DNA of 58,263 nucleotides from Bdellovibrionales bacterium (GTDB taxonomy: Bacteria; Bdellovibrionota; Bdellovibrionia; Bdellovibrionales; JAKFYE01): the NCBI GenBank assembly GCA_021731045.1, contig JAKFYE010000012.1:1-58263 (forward strand), read 5' to 3'. A program made the translations under genes and the position numbers. Under the pieces are notes generated by a model, which was not told the DNA's origin, did not search any database, and worked only from the letters and a program-made list of their open reading frames with translations. Positions 44,698 to 54,664 of the stretch are shown here, piece by piece (the first letter of the stretch is position 1; every line of letters begins with the position of its first letter).

Positions 44698-46356
44698 TTA
44701 CATTTGTTTGTATTTAGGACCGGAGCCACCCTCGCGCGGCATCCAACGCGGCCCCAAAACGTCGGTGGCTTTGCAATCAACACAGTTTGGAGCGTTGATC
44801 ACAAGTTTATCACCTTGACGTTCATAAACACCCGCAGGACACATGTGATGATAAAAATCGGCAACTTCGCCTGAAACCTCTTTACCTACCGTTAGGTGCG
44901 TCGGAATATCATCACGCGTTTTATTTCCTGATAAAAACACGGCATCGACTTTAGAAATTCCCGTCGCAACTTGCGGCGCAAACTCGTTAGAATTTACAAT
45001 TTCTTTAATCGCTTCATCGTCGGCTTCATGATCAGGTCCTGCGGGTGGAAACGCTCCGCCCGTTAACGTCATAAGCCCCGCCTTCATTCCGCCCACAAAA
45101 AATCCTGATTTAAATGCCGAACGCATATTGCGAACTTTATAGAGGTCTTCTTTAATGTAACTGCTTCTCAGCATTTCGTCGTAAGACTGTAAACCCGCGG
45201 TCGATGTATTTTTCTCTTTCAAAGCCTTGAAAATCGCGCGCGCGGCGTACATACCCGATTGAATGGCATAATGAATACCTTTTAGTGCCGGAACGTTCAC
45301 GAGCCCGGCCGCATCTCCTGCAATCAAAAGTCCATCTCCCGTCAAACGCGATGGTATGGCGTGATATCCACCTTCGGGAATAGTTTTAGCTCCCCACTCG
45401 AGCACCTCACCGCCCGTCAAGTATTCTGCAAAAAGCGGATGCTGCTTCATTCTTTGAAGTAATCGATGCACATCTAAATTGTGCTGACGATAATCTAATC
45501 CCACAACAAGTCCCAATGAAACTGTGTCGTCGCTCATCGGGTACATCCAGCTTCCCCCAAATGCATTTGTCGGGAGCGGCCAACCCAATGTGTGAATAAC
45601 TGCATCAAGAGGCTTTTTCACTTTCCAGAGTTCCTTCACACCCAACGCATAAATTTGCGGAGCGGGACTCTCTATTTTTTGCCATTTCAAATACGCTTGC
45701 GCAATGGGACCGCGAACCCCTTCAGTTAAAACCGTCACTTGAGCGGTTACGTCGGTTGGCGGCATAAATTTTTCGGTTGGCTGACTTTCTCTTCCGAGAC
45801 CCGCAGCCGTAGTGCGCACACCTTTTACGCGCGTGCCTTCAACCAAAAGACTTTCTGCGGGAAAACTTGTAAAAACATTAACTCCCAGCTCTTCTGCTTT
45901 TCCGCCTAACCAACGCACCAATTCGCAAATCGAAGTTACAAAGTTATCGAGGTTATGCATCGTAGGAGGCGTCGGAAGTCGAACGCTCGAATTTTCCGTC
46001 AACATGTAGACACGTTCCGCATCGACTTTTTTACGAAACGGAAACTCTGAATCTTTTAATTCCGGAAACAACTCGCGTAAGGAGCGAGGATTAATCACCG
46101 CGCCTGATAAACAGTGTTCTCCAAGACTCTCGGCTTTTTCGAGAACGCCGATTTCAACGGCACCAATACCGTTACCGTTTTCATTGTCTTTTTTTACTAG
46201 ACGCGCAAGTTCAATTGCGCCGGCCAATCCTGCAGGTCCACCCCCAACAAACAAAACATCCATCGGTACGTTTTCACTATTTGGAGGTTCACTCAGAATT
46301 ATTTTTTTTACGTCGATGTCTTTTCGAAATTCTATTGGCTTAAATGTTTTACCCAC
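44698..46356 (-). CDS. Electron-transfer flavoprotein-ubiquinone oxidoreductase
   Basis: Passes electrons from ETF to quinone at the inner membrane. A GTG start follows GAGGTCCAC. The FAD-binding start is MDVLFVGGGPAGLAGAIELA (28-47), and the quinone-site region LLIAGDAAGLVNVPALKGIH is present. The C-terminal ferredoxin-like domain has CPAGVYE and NCVDCKATD, ending in GPKYKQM. Canonical enzymes have NCVHCKTCD there, so one of the four [4Fe-4S] cysteines is replaced by Thr (codon ACC). This may be lineage-typical or may change the cluster. Partner of FadE next door. Confidence 0.92.
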   Translation of the reverse strand: MGKTFKPIEFRKDIDVKKIILSEPPNSENVPMDVLFVGGGPAGLAGAIELARLVKKDNENGNGIGAVEIGVLEKAESLGEHCLSGAVINPRSLRELFPELKDSEFPFRKKVDAERVYMLTENSSVRLPTPPTMHNLDNFVTSICELVRWLGGKAEELGVNVFTSFPAESLLVEGTRVKGVRTTAAGLGRESQPTEKFMPPTDVTAQVTVLTEGVRGPIAQAYLKWQKIESPAPQIYALGVKELWKVKKPLDAVIHTLGWPLPTNAFGGSWMYPMSDDTVSLGLVVGLDYRQHNLDVHRLLQRMKQHPLFAEYLTGGEVLEWGAKTIPEGGYHAIPSRLTGDGLLIAGDAAGLVNVPALKGIHYAIQSGMYAARAIFKALKEKNTSTAGLQSYDEMLRSSYIKEDLYKVRNMRSAFKSGFFVGGMKAGLMTLTGGAFPPAGPDHEADDEAIKEIVNSNEFAPQVATGISKVDAVFLSGNKTRDDIPTHLTVGKEVSGEVADFYHHMCPAGVYERQGDKLVINAPNCVDCKATDVLGPRWMPREGGSGPKYKQM

Positions 46357-46466
46357 GTGGACCTCGCTTGAATGCCCATAACTCTAGTAAATAAGAACAT
46401 TCGAGTCACGTAATCCAAGCGCTCCCACAAAACGCCACCCCGCATTATCACAATTCACAGTACCAT

Positions 46467-46479
46467 GGGGACGGAGCCC
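46467..46479 (+). repeat. GGGACGGAG REP-like motif, left copy 1
   Basis: GGGGACGGAGCCC in a gene-free 400-bp stretch before the transposase. It points toward the transposase; the copies on the other side are inverted. Confidence 0.6.
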
Positions 46480-46524
46480 AAATTTTATCAACCCCAAACA
46501 CTTAAGCCTAGACTAACCCGCGTC

Positions 46525-46537
46525 AGGGACGGAGTTT
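46525..46537 (+). repeat. GGGACGGAG REP-like motif, left copy 2
   Basis: AGGGACGGAGTTT, same orientation as copy 1, 58 bp away. From here to 46751 the sequence is strongly AT-rich and holds no gene. Confidence 0.6.
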
Positions 46538-46751
46538 AAATATTCGTAATTCTAAGCATCTTTTACGTATACACAATTTATGACCTAAATTTTTGACTTT
46601 GGAATATTTTGATTCAAATATTTTTTTTATATGTCGAACTTTATTTAATTTTTTAACTTTTAACTTTAATTATCTTTAATTTTGGCAAATTTGAACACAC
46701 GAATGCCTTTAATAAAAATGTACGAAAATTATTATTATAAATAACCTATAT

Positions 46752-47468
46752 CTAACCAGAGTCGCTATCTAAATTATGAGAAAAGCAGAGCAATTCATTT
46801 ACCTTTTGAAATAATTTAACTCTCCAGAGAGGTGAACCTATAAAGGGAGCAAAAAATTCGGTGCGATCTAAATTTTTACCTAAATATTCTAAAAATAAGG
46901 ATCTATACTTTCTTTGTCTTAACTTTTCTGTGCTACCCAGTCGAATATACCAATCTGGAACAGTTAAAATTTCTGAGAATTTATCTGTGATCCCAAACGC
47001 ATAAAATCTATAGCTTGAATAAACGTAGCTCCTAAGTTGTTTCTCATTACATCGCCCTGAACGTATGGGATTGGCCTCTATATAGAAATGCACTTTCATT
47101 TCATGTTCTGTATTTTCAATTAAAGAAGTTTTAGGTCGACCCTCAGCTACTTTGCCAGAACGTTTATTTCTTCTATTATAACGAAAACCAAAAAAAGAAT
47201 GGGCTTGTCTTAAATAATCTGAAAGCTTTTTGCTACCTTGAGTGTACTTTATTAGGTTATGAAAATGATTATCCATACATGTATAGGCATGAATTTTTAG
47301 GGAAGACTCTTTATTATGCGTTTTTAATGCATCTTTAAGCGATTGAAGGTACAAGGACTTCATCTCGGCAGTTTTAAGATAAAATTCTTTATTATGACAA
47401 CGCCAAAATTGATGAATTAAACCCTCAGAATTATGTAATTGAATTGATCTAGGAATGCGCATTATCAT
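46752..47468 (-). CDS. REP-associated tyrosine transposase (Y1, HUH family)
   Basis: HUH motif MDNHFHNLIK (about residues 65-74), and the likely catalytic tyrosine in FYIEANPIRSG (about 126-136). The N-terminus RIPRSIQLHNSEGLIHQFW matches the Y1 transposase strand. This lineage is different from the transposase at 10094 (other motif contexts and no shared end sequences). The gene is clearly more AT-rich than its neighbours, a sign of transfer. No strong ribosome site is visible at the ATG. Confidence 0.88.
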   Translation of the reverse strand: MIMRIPRSIQLHNSEGLIHQFWRCHNKEFYLKTAEMKSLYLQSLKDALKTHNKESSLKIHAYTCMDNHFHNLIKYTQGSKKLSDYLRQAHSFFGFRYNRRNKRSGKVAEGRPKTSLIENTEHEMKVHFYIEANPIRSGRCNEKQLRSYVYSSYRFYAFGITDKFSEILTVPDWYIRLGSTEKLRQRKYRSLFLEYLGKNLDRTEFFAPFIGSPLWRVKLFQKVNELLCFSHNLDSDSG

Positions 47469-47577
47469 GTTAGATGCTATGCCGATGCCGAGTTAAAAAT
47501 AATTTTATATTATAGTAATATAATTTTAGGCCGAAAGCTGAGTCTCTTTTCGGGCATTTCGATTTTCCCGGCTAAAA

Positions 47578-47590
47578 AGCTCCGTCCCTG
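47578..47590 (-). repeat. GGGACGGAG REP-like motif, right copy 1 (inverted)
   Basis: AGCTCCGTCCCTG on the plus strand, so the motif reads on the minus strand, opposite to the left copies. Confidence 0.6.
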
Positions 47591-47617
47591 CAAGTCGAGA
47601 GCGGAGAGCTGAGACGA

Positions 47618-47632
47618 GAGCTCCGTCCCTTA
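47618..47632 (-). repeat. GGGACGGAG REP-like motif, right copy 2 (inverted)
   Basis: GAGCTCCGTCCCTTA on the plus strand. It runs into the stop codon of the cyclic-nucleotide-binding gene (47630), so the element lies flush against that gene. Confidence 0.6.
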
Positions 47633-48802
47633 AGCCGCTTTAAGAGAGACTTTGGCACCACAGTTTGAGCAAAATTTGGCGTCTGATTGGTAAGGCATCT
47701 CACATTCGCCGCATTCGTTTTTGGCACCTTTTGCTATTTTTTCGAGCTTTAATTCTTCAATTGTCGAAAGGACTTTGCCTCTTTGATTCCATTTATTGAT
47801 TTCATTAAGCAGTCCCCAAAACTTAACCATCTTCGCAAACTCAACTCGATCAAATGAAAGAAAAACTTCTTCTCCATTTACAGTTCGCTTCATAAACAGG
47901 CCCTTTTTTTCGAGTAGCTCCACATGTAATAACTTGAAATTCAATTTGTGGGCTTCTACCATCGTCGTTACAACTTCGTTGTAATCGACTTTAACCGCTC
48001 CGTGACGATCCGTCTCTAGACCCTCGGTCATTTGCACAAGGATGTCCGTTACTTTATACGTAATATCATCATAGAGAATCGTTTCATTCACTCCTGGCTT
48101 GTACAGGTTGTAGTGAAAGAACTCCGCAAAGTCCTCAAGAACCTGTAGGTCTTTGATCATAATTCGAGCTAAAACGTCATGGCCTTCTTCATCTTTTTCA
48201 AATATCAATTCCACGTATTCTAATTTTTCTAATATCTGCATAAGGCCTTCAAGGCGCTGCGCCGACTCCATTAGTATACGTGCGCCGAACAACTTCAACG
48301 ATTCCCATGACAATTCGATCGCATTTGAATCTGGATGCATTTTGCCGGAATGTTTAGCGATCAGATTGACGATTAAAAATACTCTAGGAATCAAAGTGTG
48401 TGGGCAAGGTGTAGCTTCTTTTTCGAGTTTTGAAGATTTAACCTCGTTACCATAAGACTTATTTTCATCGAGTAAACTTTTAATAACCGTTTGTACGATT
48501 GCAGGCAGCTTTTCATATTGTGATTTAAAGACTGCCACCGGCATTTCCAATGCCGTAACATCCGAAACCGCCTCTGCTGTAAACGGATGTCGAGTGCTTC
48601 CCGTCAAAGCTAACTCCCCAACAATCGCAACTCCATTTGTTTTATAAATTTTGATATTCGAAGACGGTCGAATAATACTCAACTGCACTCGACCTGACTG
48701 AACGACATAAATAAAATCAGCCTTATCGCCTTCTTTAAAAAGCAATTCGCCTTTTTTGATTTTTTTTAATCCTTGAGTTGTCGCTGTCGGTTGCTGAGCC
48801 AT
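47630..48802 (-). CDS. Cyclic-nucleotide-binding-domain protein with C-terminal zinc ribbon
   Basis: The ATG at 48802 (MAQQPTATTQ) has GAGGA eight bases upstream; a longer start at 48826 lacks one. Residues of about 8-120 form a cNMP-binding domain (KKGELLFKEGDKADFIYVVQ, then IVGELALTGSTRHPFTAEAV). The middle (about 140-340) has a helical region possibly with winged-helix elements. The end is a zinc ribbon (CGECEMPYQSDAKFCSNCG). The FNR/CRP-type helix-turn-helix is not evident. It may be a nucleotide second-messenger receptor; ligand unknown. Confidence 0.82.
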   Translation of the reverse strand: MAQQPTATTQGLKKIKKGELLFKEGDKADFIYVVQSGRVQLSIIRPSSNIKIYKTNGVAIVGELALTGSTRHPFTAEAVSDVTALEMPVAVFKSQYEKLPAIVQTVIKSLLDENKSYGNEVKSSKLEKEATPCPHTLIPRVFLIVNLIAKHSGKMHPDSNAIELSWESLKLFGARILMESAQRLEGLMQILEKLEYVELIFEKDEEGHDVLARIMIKDLQVLEDFAEFFHYNLYKPGVNETILYDDITYKVTDILVQMTEGLETDRHGAVKVDYNEVVTTMVEAHKLNFKLLHVELLEKKGLFMKRTVNGEEVFLSFDRVEFAKMVKFWGLLNEINKWNQRGKVLSTIEELKLEKIAKGAKNECGECEMPYQSDAKFCSNCGAKVSLKAA

Positions 48803-48949
48803 GCAATAGTCCTCTTTTCCGTTCAAGAAAATATCGGCTATTTAACAGCGAAGGATGAGCTTCGAATGGCATTTTTAACTCACCCCAAATCAATCCGAAA
48901 CGCATCCTATAAATCTTAATAAACGCAGCCTAGACTTAGGTACGCCCTA

Positions 48950-48961
48950 CCTCCGTCCCTA
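48950..48961 (-). repeat. Isolated GGGACGGAG motif
   Basis: CCTCCGTCCCTA on the plus strand, between the cNMP-binding gene and the TPR gene, outside the transposase unit. Same orientation as the right copies. Confidence 0.45.
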
Positions 48962-48985
48962 CCTCTTCTTTTCCACAGGAATATA

Positions 48986-49807
48986 TTAGAGTTTTAAGCG
49001 CAGGGTCTCTGCTTGCCGACAAGCATCTGCAAAATCATCTGGATGGCGAAGACAAATTTTTTCAAAGTGTCGAAGCGCTTCGTCATAACGGTTGGCCCCT
49101 TCAAGAGCGTAAGCTAATTGCGACTCCAAGAGAGATTCTGCAAAACGAAAGTTTCCGTCACCATTACTTTTCAAAAGCTGTTCATAAATAGTAATCGCCT
49201 CGTTGTAATGTCCTTGATTCATTTTAGCCATACCCAATAAATTTCCGCACTGAGGATCTCCGGGTACAGCGGATAAACAGACACGTGCTGATTTTTCTTT
49301 TTCTTCTTTGGTTCCGATTTGGGCTTCAACTGAGGCCATATCAATCAAACACGATTTCGACTTCGAATAAAGTTTCAAACATTCCTGCAAAGCACTTTTA
49401 GCCATTTCAAATTCGCGAGTTCTTACTAAATAACGACCGTTGGCCTCTTGAAAATATCGCGAGCGTGGCTCTTTTTTTTCCATGCTCACTAAAACGGATT
49501 GTGCCTTTTCAAGATTGTCCTCATTCATTCTTTGATCAAACTCTTCGCTCATTTGAAAAATACTTTTATTTTCAACTTTCTGTACAACAGGCTCACTTTG
49601 CTTTGAATTTGGCGATTTTAAATCTGCATCTTTTTTATTCTGAATGTCCACAACAGTTTCATGAGAAACAACTATAGGAGACTCTGTTGTTGCAGTAGCA
49701 ACCTCTGATTCCAATACGTTCTCGTTTTCTACAGTTTTCTTTCTATTAAAAGAAAACCCAATGCCTACTCCGATGATTAAAATTAAAAAATATTTTACTA
49801 TTTTCAT
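48986..49807 (-). CDS. Membrane-anchored TPR protein
   Basis: A single N-terminal membrane segment (about 4-20, KYFLILIIGVGIGFSF) and a polar linker (about 25-85) are followed by four to five TPR-like helix pairs (about 90-270). They include LEKAQSVLVSMEKKEPRSR, GHYNEAITIYEQLLKSNG and NRYDEALRHFEKICLRHPDD. TPRs bind proteins, so it may be an envelope assembly or scaffold factor. It is followed closely in the same direction by unrelated genes. Function not determined. Confidence 0.82.
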   Translation of the reverse strand: MKIVKYFLILIIGVGIGFSFNRKKTVENENVLESEVATATTESPIVVSHETVVDIQNKKDADLKSPNSKQSEPVVQKVENKSIFQMSEEFDQRMNEDNLEKAQSVLVSMEKKEPRSRYFQEANGRYLVRTREFEMAKSALQECLKLYSKSKSCLIDMASVEAQIGTKEEKEKSARVCLSAVPGDPQCGNLLGMAKMNQGHYNEAITIYEQLLKSNGDGNFRFAESLLESQLAYALEGANRYDEALRHFEKICLRHPDDFADACRQAETLRLKL

Positions 49808-49847
49808 TTAAATTTCCTAGTTTACTTAATCGACGTCATCGTTTTGA

Positions 49848-50645
49848 TTACATTTTGCATTTAGCAGCTTGATCGCGAAATTGAGACGCTGCGAAGGCTT
49901 GATTCGCGCTTTCCATGCGAGAGCCCAATTGCTTTATACGTGTGTCATTGGAAGGGTGTGTTGAAAGCCATTCTGGCGGACTCCCACCAGATTTGCGGCT
50001 CATATTTTGCCATAAACGAACACTTTCAGAAGGCTCAAACCCGGCACGCGCCATAAGATTCAAACCAATCATATCGGCTTCGCTTTCTTGAGTTCGACTA
50101 TGCGGCATTAAAATACCAAATTGCGCCCCAAGCCCGAGAGCCGCCATCAACGTTCCGTGATTTTCATTTTTTTGATTAAGAGCCGCATTAACGCCGGCCA
50201 ATCCCAGTTGGGTGACGAGAGCGGTCGAAACACGTTCGTTTCCGTGATTGGCAATCACGTGACCTACTTCATGCCCGATTACGGCCGCCAATTGCCCACC
50301 TGTTTCGGTTACCTCTAAAATACCAGTGTAAACCCCGATTTTACGACCGGGCAAAGCAAACGCATTGATCTCTGGAGATTCAAAAACTTGAATCTCCCAT
50401 TGACCCGTATCAACGTTTTGAATTTGTTTTAAAATTAAACCGGTCACGCACTTTACAAAGGCGATTTTTTTGGGATCCCGACTTAGAGGCGTTTTTTGTT
50501 TTAACTCTGTAAAGGACTGGGCGCCCATTTGATCCATTTGCGAATCTGGCAACAAATGAATTTGCTTTCGTCCCTCAGGTGAGGTTGAACATCCAAAAAC
50601 TACACTCAAACTTAGAGTCAATCGTACGAAAGATTTTATTTTCAT
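49848..50645 (-). CDS. M48-family metallopeptidase lipoprotein
   Basis: Lipobox VVFGCS (Cys19). The zinc motif HEVGH (125-129) and the third ligand region ESEADMIGLNLMARAGF match LoiP/BepA-type M48 peptidases. The N-terminal GAQSF and KIGVYTGILEV segments are also family-typical. Such lipoproteins degrade misfolded outer-membrane proteins in the periplasm. Good ribosome site AGGAGGAAT. It follows typA by 20 bp, but the pathways are unrelated. Confidence 0.92.
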   Translation of the reverse strand: MKIKSFVRLTLSLSVVFGCSTSPEGRKQIHLLPDSQMDQMGAQSFTELKQKTPLSRDPKKIAFVKCVTGLILKQIQNVDTGQWEIQVFESPEINAFALPGRKIGVYTGILEVTETGGQLAAVIGHEVGHVIANHGNERVSTALVTQLGLAGVNAALNQKNENHGTLMAALGLGAQFGILMPHSRTQESEADMIGLNLMARAGFEPSESVRLWQNMSRKSGGSPPEWLSTHPSNDTRIKQLGSRMESANQAFAASQFRDQAAKCKM

Positions 50646-50665
50646 AAATTCCTCCTGAGAGTTTC

Positions 50666-52486
50666 TTAAGTATCAACCTCAACTTTTTTACCACGCTTGT
50701 GTGGGCTCAACTCTCGACAACGGATGCGAATATGTTGAGGAGTCACTTCAATGAGTTCGTCGTCGTTTACCCATTCCATGGCAAATTCAAGATCAATAGG
50801 TTTTCGTGGAGTTAACTTCACGGCCTCGTCCGTTCCAGAAGCCCGAACGTTAGAAAGTTTTTTCTCACGGTTGACGTTGACCACAAGATCATTTGCCTTC
50901 GCATGCTCTCCGATAATCATACCTTCGTAACATTCAGTTTGAGGTGAAACAAAAATTTTGCCGCGCTCTTGAAGATACCAAAGCGCATACGCAATGGCTT
51001 CTCCCTTACGATCCGCAATCATCGCGCCGGTTTTACGATGTTCAATCTCGCCACGATAATCCGAGTAACCCGCAGACTCTGTACTTAACAACCCAAGTCC
51101 TCGCGTATCTGTTAAAAACTCCGATCGGTAACCAATAAGACCACGAGTCGGAATTAAAAACTCTAAACGTACACGTCCAGAACCCTTATTTACCATATTG
51201 GTCATTACACCTTTACGACCGCCCAATTTTTCAGTCACAACACCCACATGCTGATCCGGAACATCCACGATCACATTTTCCATTGGCTCAAGAAGTTTTC
51301 CGTCTTCTTTCTTCATAATAACTTGAGGCTTACTCACTAAAAGTTCATAACCTTCACGTCTCATCGTTTCAATAACAACGGCCAATTGTAATTCTCCTCG
51401 GCCTAAAACTTTCCAAGCTTCGGAGCGGTCAGTTTTTTCAACTCGAATCGAAACGTTGTAGCGAAGTTCTTTTTCAAGACGCTCTAAAATTTTACGGCTT
51501 GTAACGTGGTCACCTTCTAAGCCAGCAAATGGACCATCATTCACCGAAAAAATCATTCCGACAGTTGGTTCTTCAACTTTGATTCGCGTGAGAGGATGTG
51601 CATCTTGCGTGGTCACGGAGTCACCAATTTGAATATCATCTAAACCTGCAAACACCGCGATATCACCGGCCAACATTTCCGTGACCGCGACTTGTCTCAT
51701 TCCCGAATACGCATAGAGAGCCGTCACGCGTGCTTTTTTAGTCACGCCGTTGTCTTTGTGACAAACAATATCTGAACCCACTTTAATCGTCCCTTGTCGA
51801 ATACGACCGACACCCAAACGACCTACGTAATCGCTATAATCAATATTCGTACACATAATTTGTAATGGTTTGTCTGCATCAGTGTGCGGTTTCGGAATTT
51901 CACTTAAAATTAAATCAAAGAGCGGAAGTAAATTATCGCCCTTTATAGCCGGATCGTGTGTCGCATAGCCTTCGCGAGCCACGGCATAAACCGTTTTGTA
52001 TTCCATTTGTTTGTCTGTTGCATCGAGGTCAATAAACAAGTCAAAAATTTCGTTTTCGACCTCCTGAATACGCGCATCGGGACGGTCAATTTTATTGATA
52101 CACACAATAATTTTAATATTTTGCTCTAGAGCTTTTTTCAAAACGAAGCGCGTCTGTGGCAACGGACCTTCGCTCGCATCCACCAACAGGACTGCACCAT
52201 CGACCATGTTTAACACACGCTCAACTTCGCCACCAAAATCACTATGTCCAGGAGTGTCTACGATATTGATTTTAACATCTTTATAAACGAAAGCCGCGTT
52301 TTTAGCCGCGATGGTGATCCCACGTTCACGTTCAAGATCCATTGAATCCATCATTCTTTCATCAGTTGCCTGATTTTCGCGAAAGGTCCCGCTTTGTCTC
52401 AATAAATGATCGACTAAAGTTGTTTTTCCGTGATCCACGTGGGCGACGATTGCAATGTTTCGAATATCCTTGATAGTATTACTCAT
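50666..52486 (-). CDS. typA: Translational GTPase TypA/BipA
   Basis: The elongation-factor GTPase has AHVDHGKTT (15-23), [24 protein letters not shown] and the NKID specificity motif. Domain II, EF-G-like domains III and V, and the TypA-specific C-terminal domain follow; 606 residues is the usual length. The protein helps 50S assembly and growth at low temperature or under stress. The start agrees with the conserved N-terminus [19 protein letters not shown]. Confidence 0.97.
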   Translation of the reverse strand: MSNTIKDIRNIAIVAHVDHGKTTLVDHLLRQSGTFRENQATDERMMDSMDLERERGITIAAKNAAFVYKDVKINIVDTPGHSDFGGEVERVLNMVDGAVLLVDASEGPLPQTRFVLKKALEQNIKIIVCINKIDRPDARIQEVENEIFDLFIDLDATDKQMEYKTVYAVAREGYATHDPAIKGDNLLPLFDLILSEIPKPHTDADKPLQIMCTNIDYSDYVGRLGVGRIRQGTIKVGSDIVCHKDNGVTKKARVTALYAYSGMRQVAVTEMLAGDIAVFAGLDDIQIGDSVTTQDAHPLTRIKVEEPTVGMIFSVNDGPFAGLEGDHVTSRKILERLEKELRYNVSIRVEKTDRSEAWKVLGRGELQLAVVIETMRREGYELLVSKPQVIMKKEDGKLLEPMENVIVDVPDQHVGVVTEKLGGRKGVMTNMVNKGSGRVRLEFLIPTRGLIGYRSEFLTDTRGLGLLSTESAGYSDYRGEIEHRKTGAMIADRKGEAIAYALWYLQERGKIFVSPQTECYEGMIIGEHAKANDLVVNVNREKKLSNVRASGTDEAVKLTPRKPIDLEFAMEWVNDDELIEVTPQHIRIRCRELSPHKRGKKVEVDT

Positions 52487-52547
52487 GCGGCCTTCCTAAA
52501 AATAGTAAAAGGCATTATTTCTTAAAATATCGAGCAAGTCATCCATT

Positions 52548-53894
52548 ATGTCAGTGTCAGATTCATCGTTAGATTCGTCCACCCATCGCAGTTTGAGAAT
52601 GAGTATTCTCGACGGAGCACTCTTCAGCTTTATGGTTGGAGTTGGCGAAACCTTTATACCCGCATTCGTATTGGCCCTCGGTCTAGGAGATGTCGCAGCA
52701 GGCCTCTTGGCCGTGATTCCCATCGTTGTAGGAGCCACTCTTCAACTCATATCTCCTTGGGCGGTCCAAAAGCTTAAATCACATAAAAAATGGGTTTTAG
52801 CCTGTGCCATGACCCAAGCACTTTCATTTTTACCAATCATTTTCATGGCTCTTTATCAAAAAAGTTCAATTTTGATTCTTTACACCTCCACCATTTTGTA
52901 TTGGACAGGAGGCTTAGGTGCATCGGCAGCCTGGAACACCTGGATGGGCAAACTCGTCCCTTCCTCAATACGAACGCGCTATTTTGCTCGTCGAACACGT
53001 ATTTGCCACCTTGGAATTTTAATTGGCTTAATCACAGGGGGATTCGTAGCGCAAAGACTCTTCACATTTGATCAGGTGCTATTGGCATTTGCGATCATGT
53101 TTGGTCTTGCCATGGTGGCGCGCGCGATTTCATTTTATTGTTTGACACAACAAAATGAACTTCCTGGTACGTACGAATCCCAAGAGTTCATGAATCCACT
53201 CTTGGTTTTTAAAGAGATGGCTTCACAAAAAGAAGGTAAAATTTTTAAGTATCTGCTTTTTACGCAAGTCGTGGTGTTTATTTCGAGCCCATTTTTTGCG
53301 CCTTTTATGCTGAGTCAACTCGAACTCAATTACGAACAATATATGTTTCTAGTGTGTATGGCGTTTTTGGCGCGCGTATTCGTATTGCCTTTGATTAGTC
53401 GCTATGCTGGGCACTTTCCCGCCACGCGCTTGCTAAAGCTAGGAGGATTGTTAATCATCCCAATGCCGGCACTATGGATCGTTTCTAATAACTATTTGTA
53501 TTTAATTTTTATTCAAATTCTAGGCGGCGCGAGCTGGGCTATTTTTGAACTTGGCATCACCCTAAGTTTTTTTGAAGGCGTTGAAGAAAAAAAACGTACA
53601 AGCGTTTTGACATGTTTCACGTTTGCCAATGCCGTCGCGATGACGGTTGGTACTCTTATCGGCGCCAAAATACTTTCTCTTCTAGGCACAAATATGCATG
53701 CGTATTTTGTTTTGTTTATTTTATCGGCGCTTGCCAGAGCTATTGCGCTCTTTTTTCTTCGTGGCCTCAGCCGATCAGATATTCGCCTAATTGTCTCTCG
53801 AGTTTTAGCGGTACGCCCGACGATAGGGCTTATAGATAAACCCGTGGTCGCAACAAAAAAGCCAGATGAGCTTCGTTCGCAAAAAAGCCCTTAG
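52548..53894 (+). CDS. Major facilitator superfamily transporter
   Basis: About 12 hydrophobic helices in 448 residues. The N-terminal segment GETFIPAFVLALGLGDVAAG and the cytoplasmic loop with WNTWMGKLVPSSIRTRYFARR fit the MFS pattern. The substrate cannot be told. It is divergent from typA and overlaps the convergent yceD gene by 4 bp at the stops. Confidence 0.8.
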   Translation: MSVSDSSLDSSTHRSLRMSILDGALFSFMVGVGETFIPAFVLALGLGDVAAGLLAVIPIVVGATLQLISPWAVQKLKSHKKWVLACAMTQALSFLPIIFMALYQKSSILILYTSTILYWTGGLGASAAWNTWMGKLVPSSIRTRYFARRTRICHLGILIGLITGGFVAQRLFTFDQVLLAFAIMFGLAMVARAISFYCLTQQNELPGTYESQEFMNPLLVFKEMASQKEGKIFKYLLFTQVVVFISSPFFAPFMLSQLELNYEQYMFLVCMAFLARVFVLPLISRYAGHFPATRLLKLGGLLIIPMPALWIVSNNYLYLIFIQILGGASWAIFELGITLSFFEGVEEKKRTSVLTCFTFANAVAMTVGTLIGAKILSLLGTNMHAYFVLFILSALARAIALFFLRGLSRSDIRLIVSRVLAVRPTIGLIDKPVVATKKPDELRSQKSP

Positions 53895-54466
53895 TTTTTA
53901 GAGTTCTGAATCTTAAGAGATTTTAAAACTTCAAAGGCCGTGTTTTTACCTTGCAAGGCTAATTCCGAGGCCTGCGCCAACTCTCGAAGTTTTTTTTCAA
54001 CCTCTTCTAAGTTTTCACATTTGTCTTTTCCGCAAGATGGAAATGCCGGATCTGAAAGCGCTACAATTTCGTGAATCATGTCTTCACCATTCAACACCCC
54101 ACCCGATACGTACGTGACGGCTAATGCTTCATCATCTACAGATTTGGCCAAAAAACCGCTTTTACTTTGCGTATCGCCTTTAGCGTCTTCAGTTTTAGGC
54201 ATCAAAATTTCATGAATTTTTGTTTCTACCGGCAAGGCTAAATCATAACCACATTTAGAACAGATACGTGTAAGGGTCGTACTGACTTTGCCGGTTACTT
54301 CAAAGACATTCCCCACAGGGCGAATAAAAAAATCGATCTTATACAGATTTTCATCGATCAGATCTTTAAGTGGAAGGTTGAACTCTCCGGTCTCTCGGTC
54401 ATATGTGTATGAGCGGCCTTCGTCGGGAATATCAGTTAATCTAATAAAAACGCGGTCTTTTTTCAT
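53891..54466 (-). CDS. yceD: YceD (DUF177) family protein
   Basis: DUF177 features: FEVTGKVSTTLTRICSKCGYDLALPV (cysteine pair near the core), an acidic segment with DDEALAV and a late cysteine pair FPSCGKDKC. In many bacteria YceD acts in 23S rRNA maturation and ribosome assembly and its gene lies beside rpmF. Here no rpmF follows; the neighbour is the MFS transporter in convergent orientation. The ATG at 54466 (MKKDRVFIRLTD) is clear. Confidence 0.85.
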   Translation of the reverse strand: MKKDRVFIRLTDIPDEGRSYTYDRETGEFNLPLKDLIDENLYKIDFFIRPVGNVFEVTGKVSTTLTRICSKCGYDLALPVETKIHEILMPKTEDAKGDTQSKSGFLAKSVDDEALAVTYVSGGVLNGEDMIHEIVALSDPAFPSCGKDKCENLEEVEKKLRELAQASELALQGKNTAFEVLKSLKIQNSKN

Positions 54467-54664
54467 TTTTTGAACCTACTTGTACCTTTGGATAAGGTAG
54501 CGTCTCATAGCAGGCCGTCTTAAGGTTTTCAATTAAAAGCCAAAAGCACTTGTCTAATTCGTATATTATAGCCAGATTTAGGAGCTTATTCAGGTAAGAT
54601 TTTCTGAAATTGACGTTCAAGACGTCTACGACATGGCCCATTGTTAGTGAAGGTAAAAAGCTGA

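Larger units (their letters stand above)
46467..47632. mobile_element. REP-associated transposase unit bracketed by GGGACGGAG motifs
   Basis: The transposase gene (46752-47468) lies between two left motifs (46467, 46525) and two right motifs (47578, 47618) in opposite orientation, with AT-rich flanks of about 100-200 bp. This is the layout of a RAYT gene with its REP pairs (REPIN). The exact ends are not definable by eye. Confidence 0.6.
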
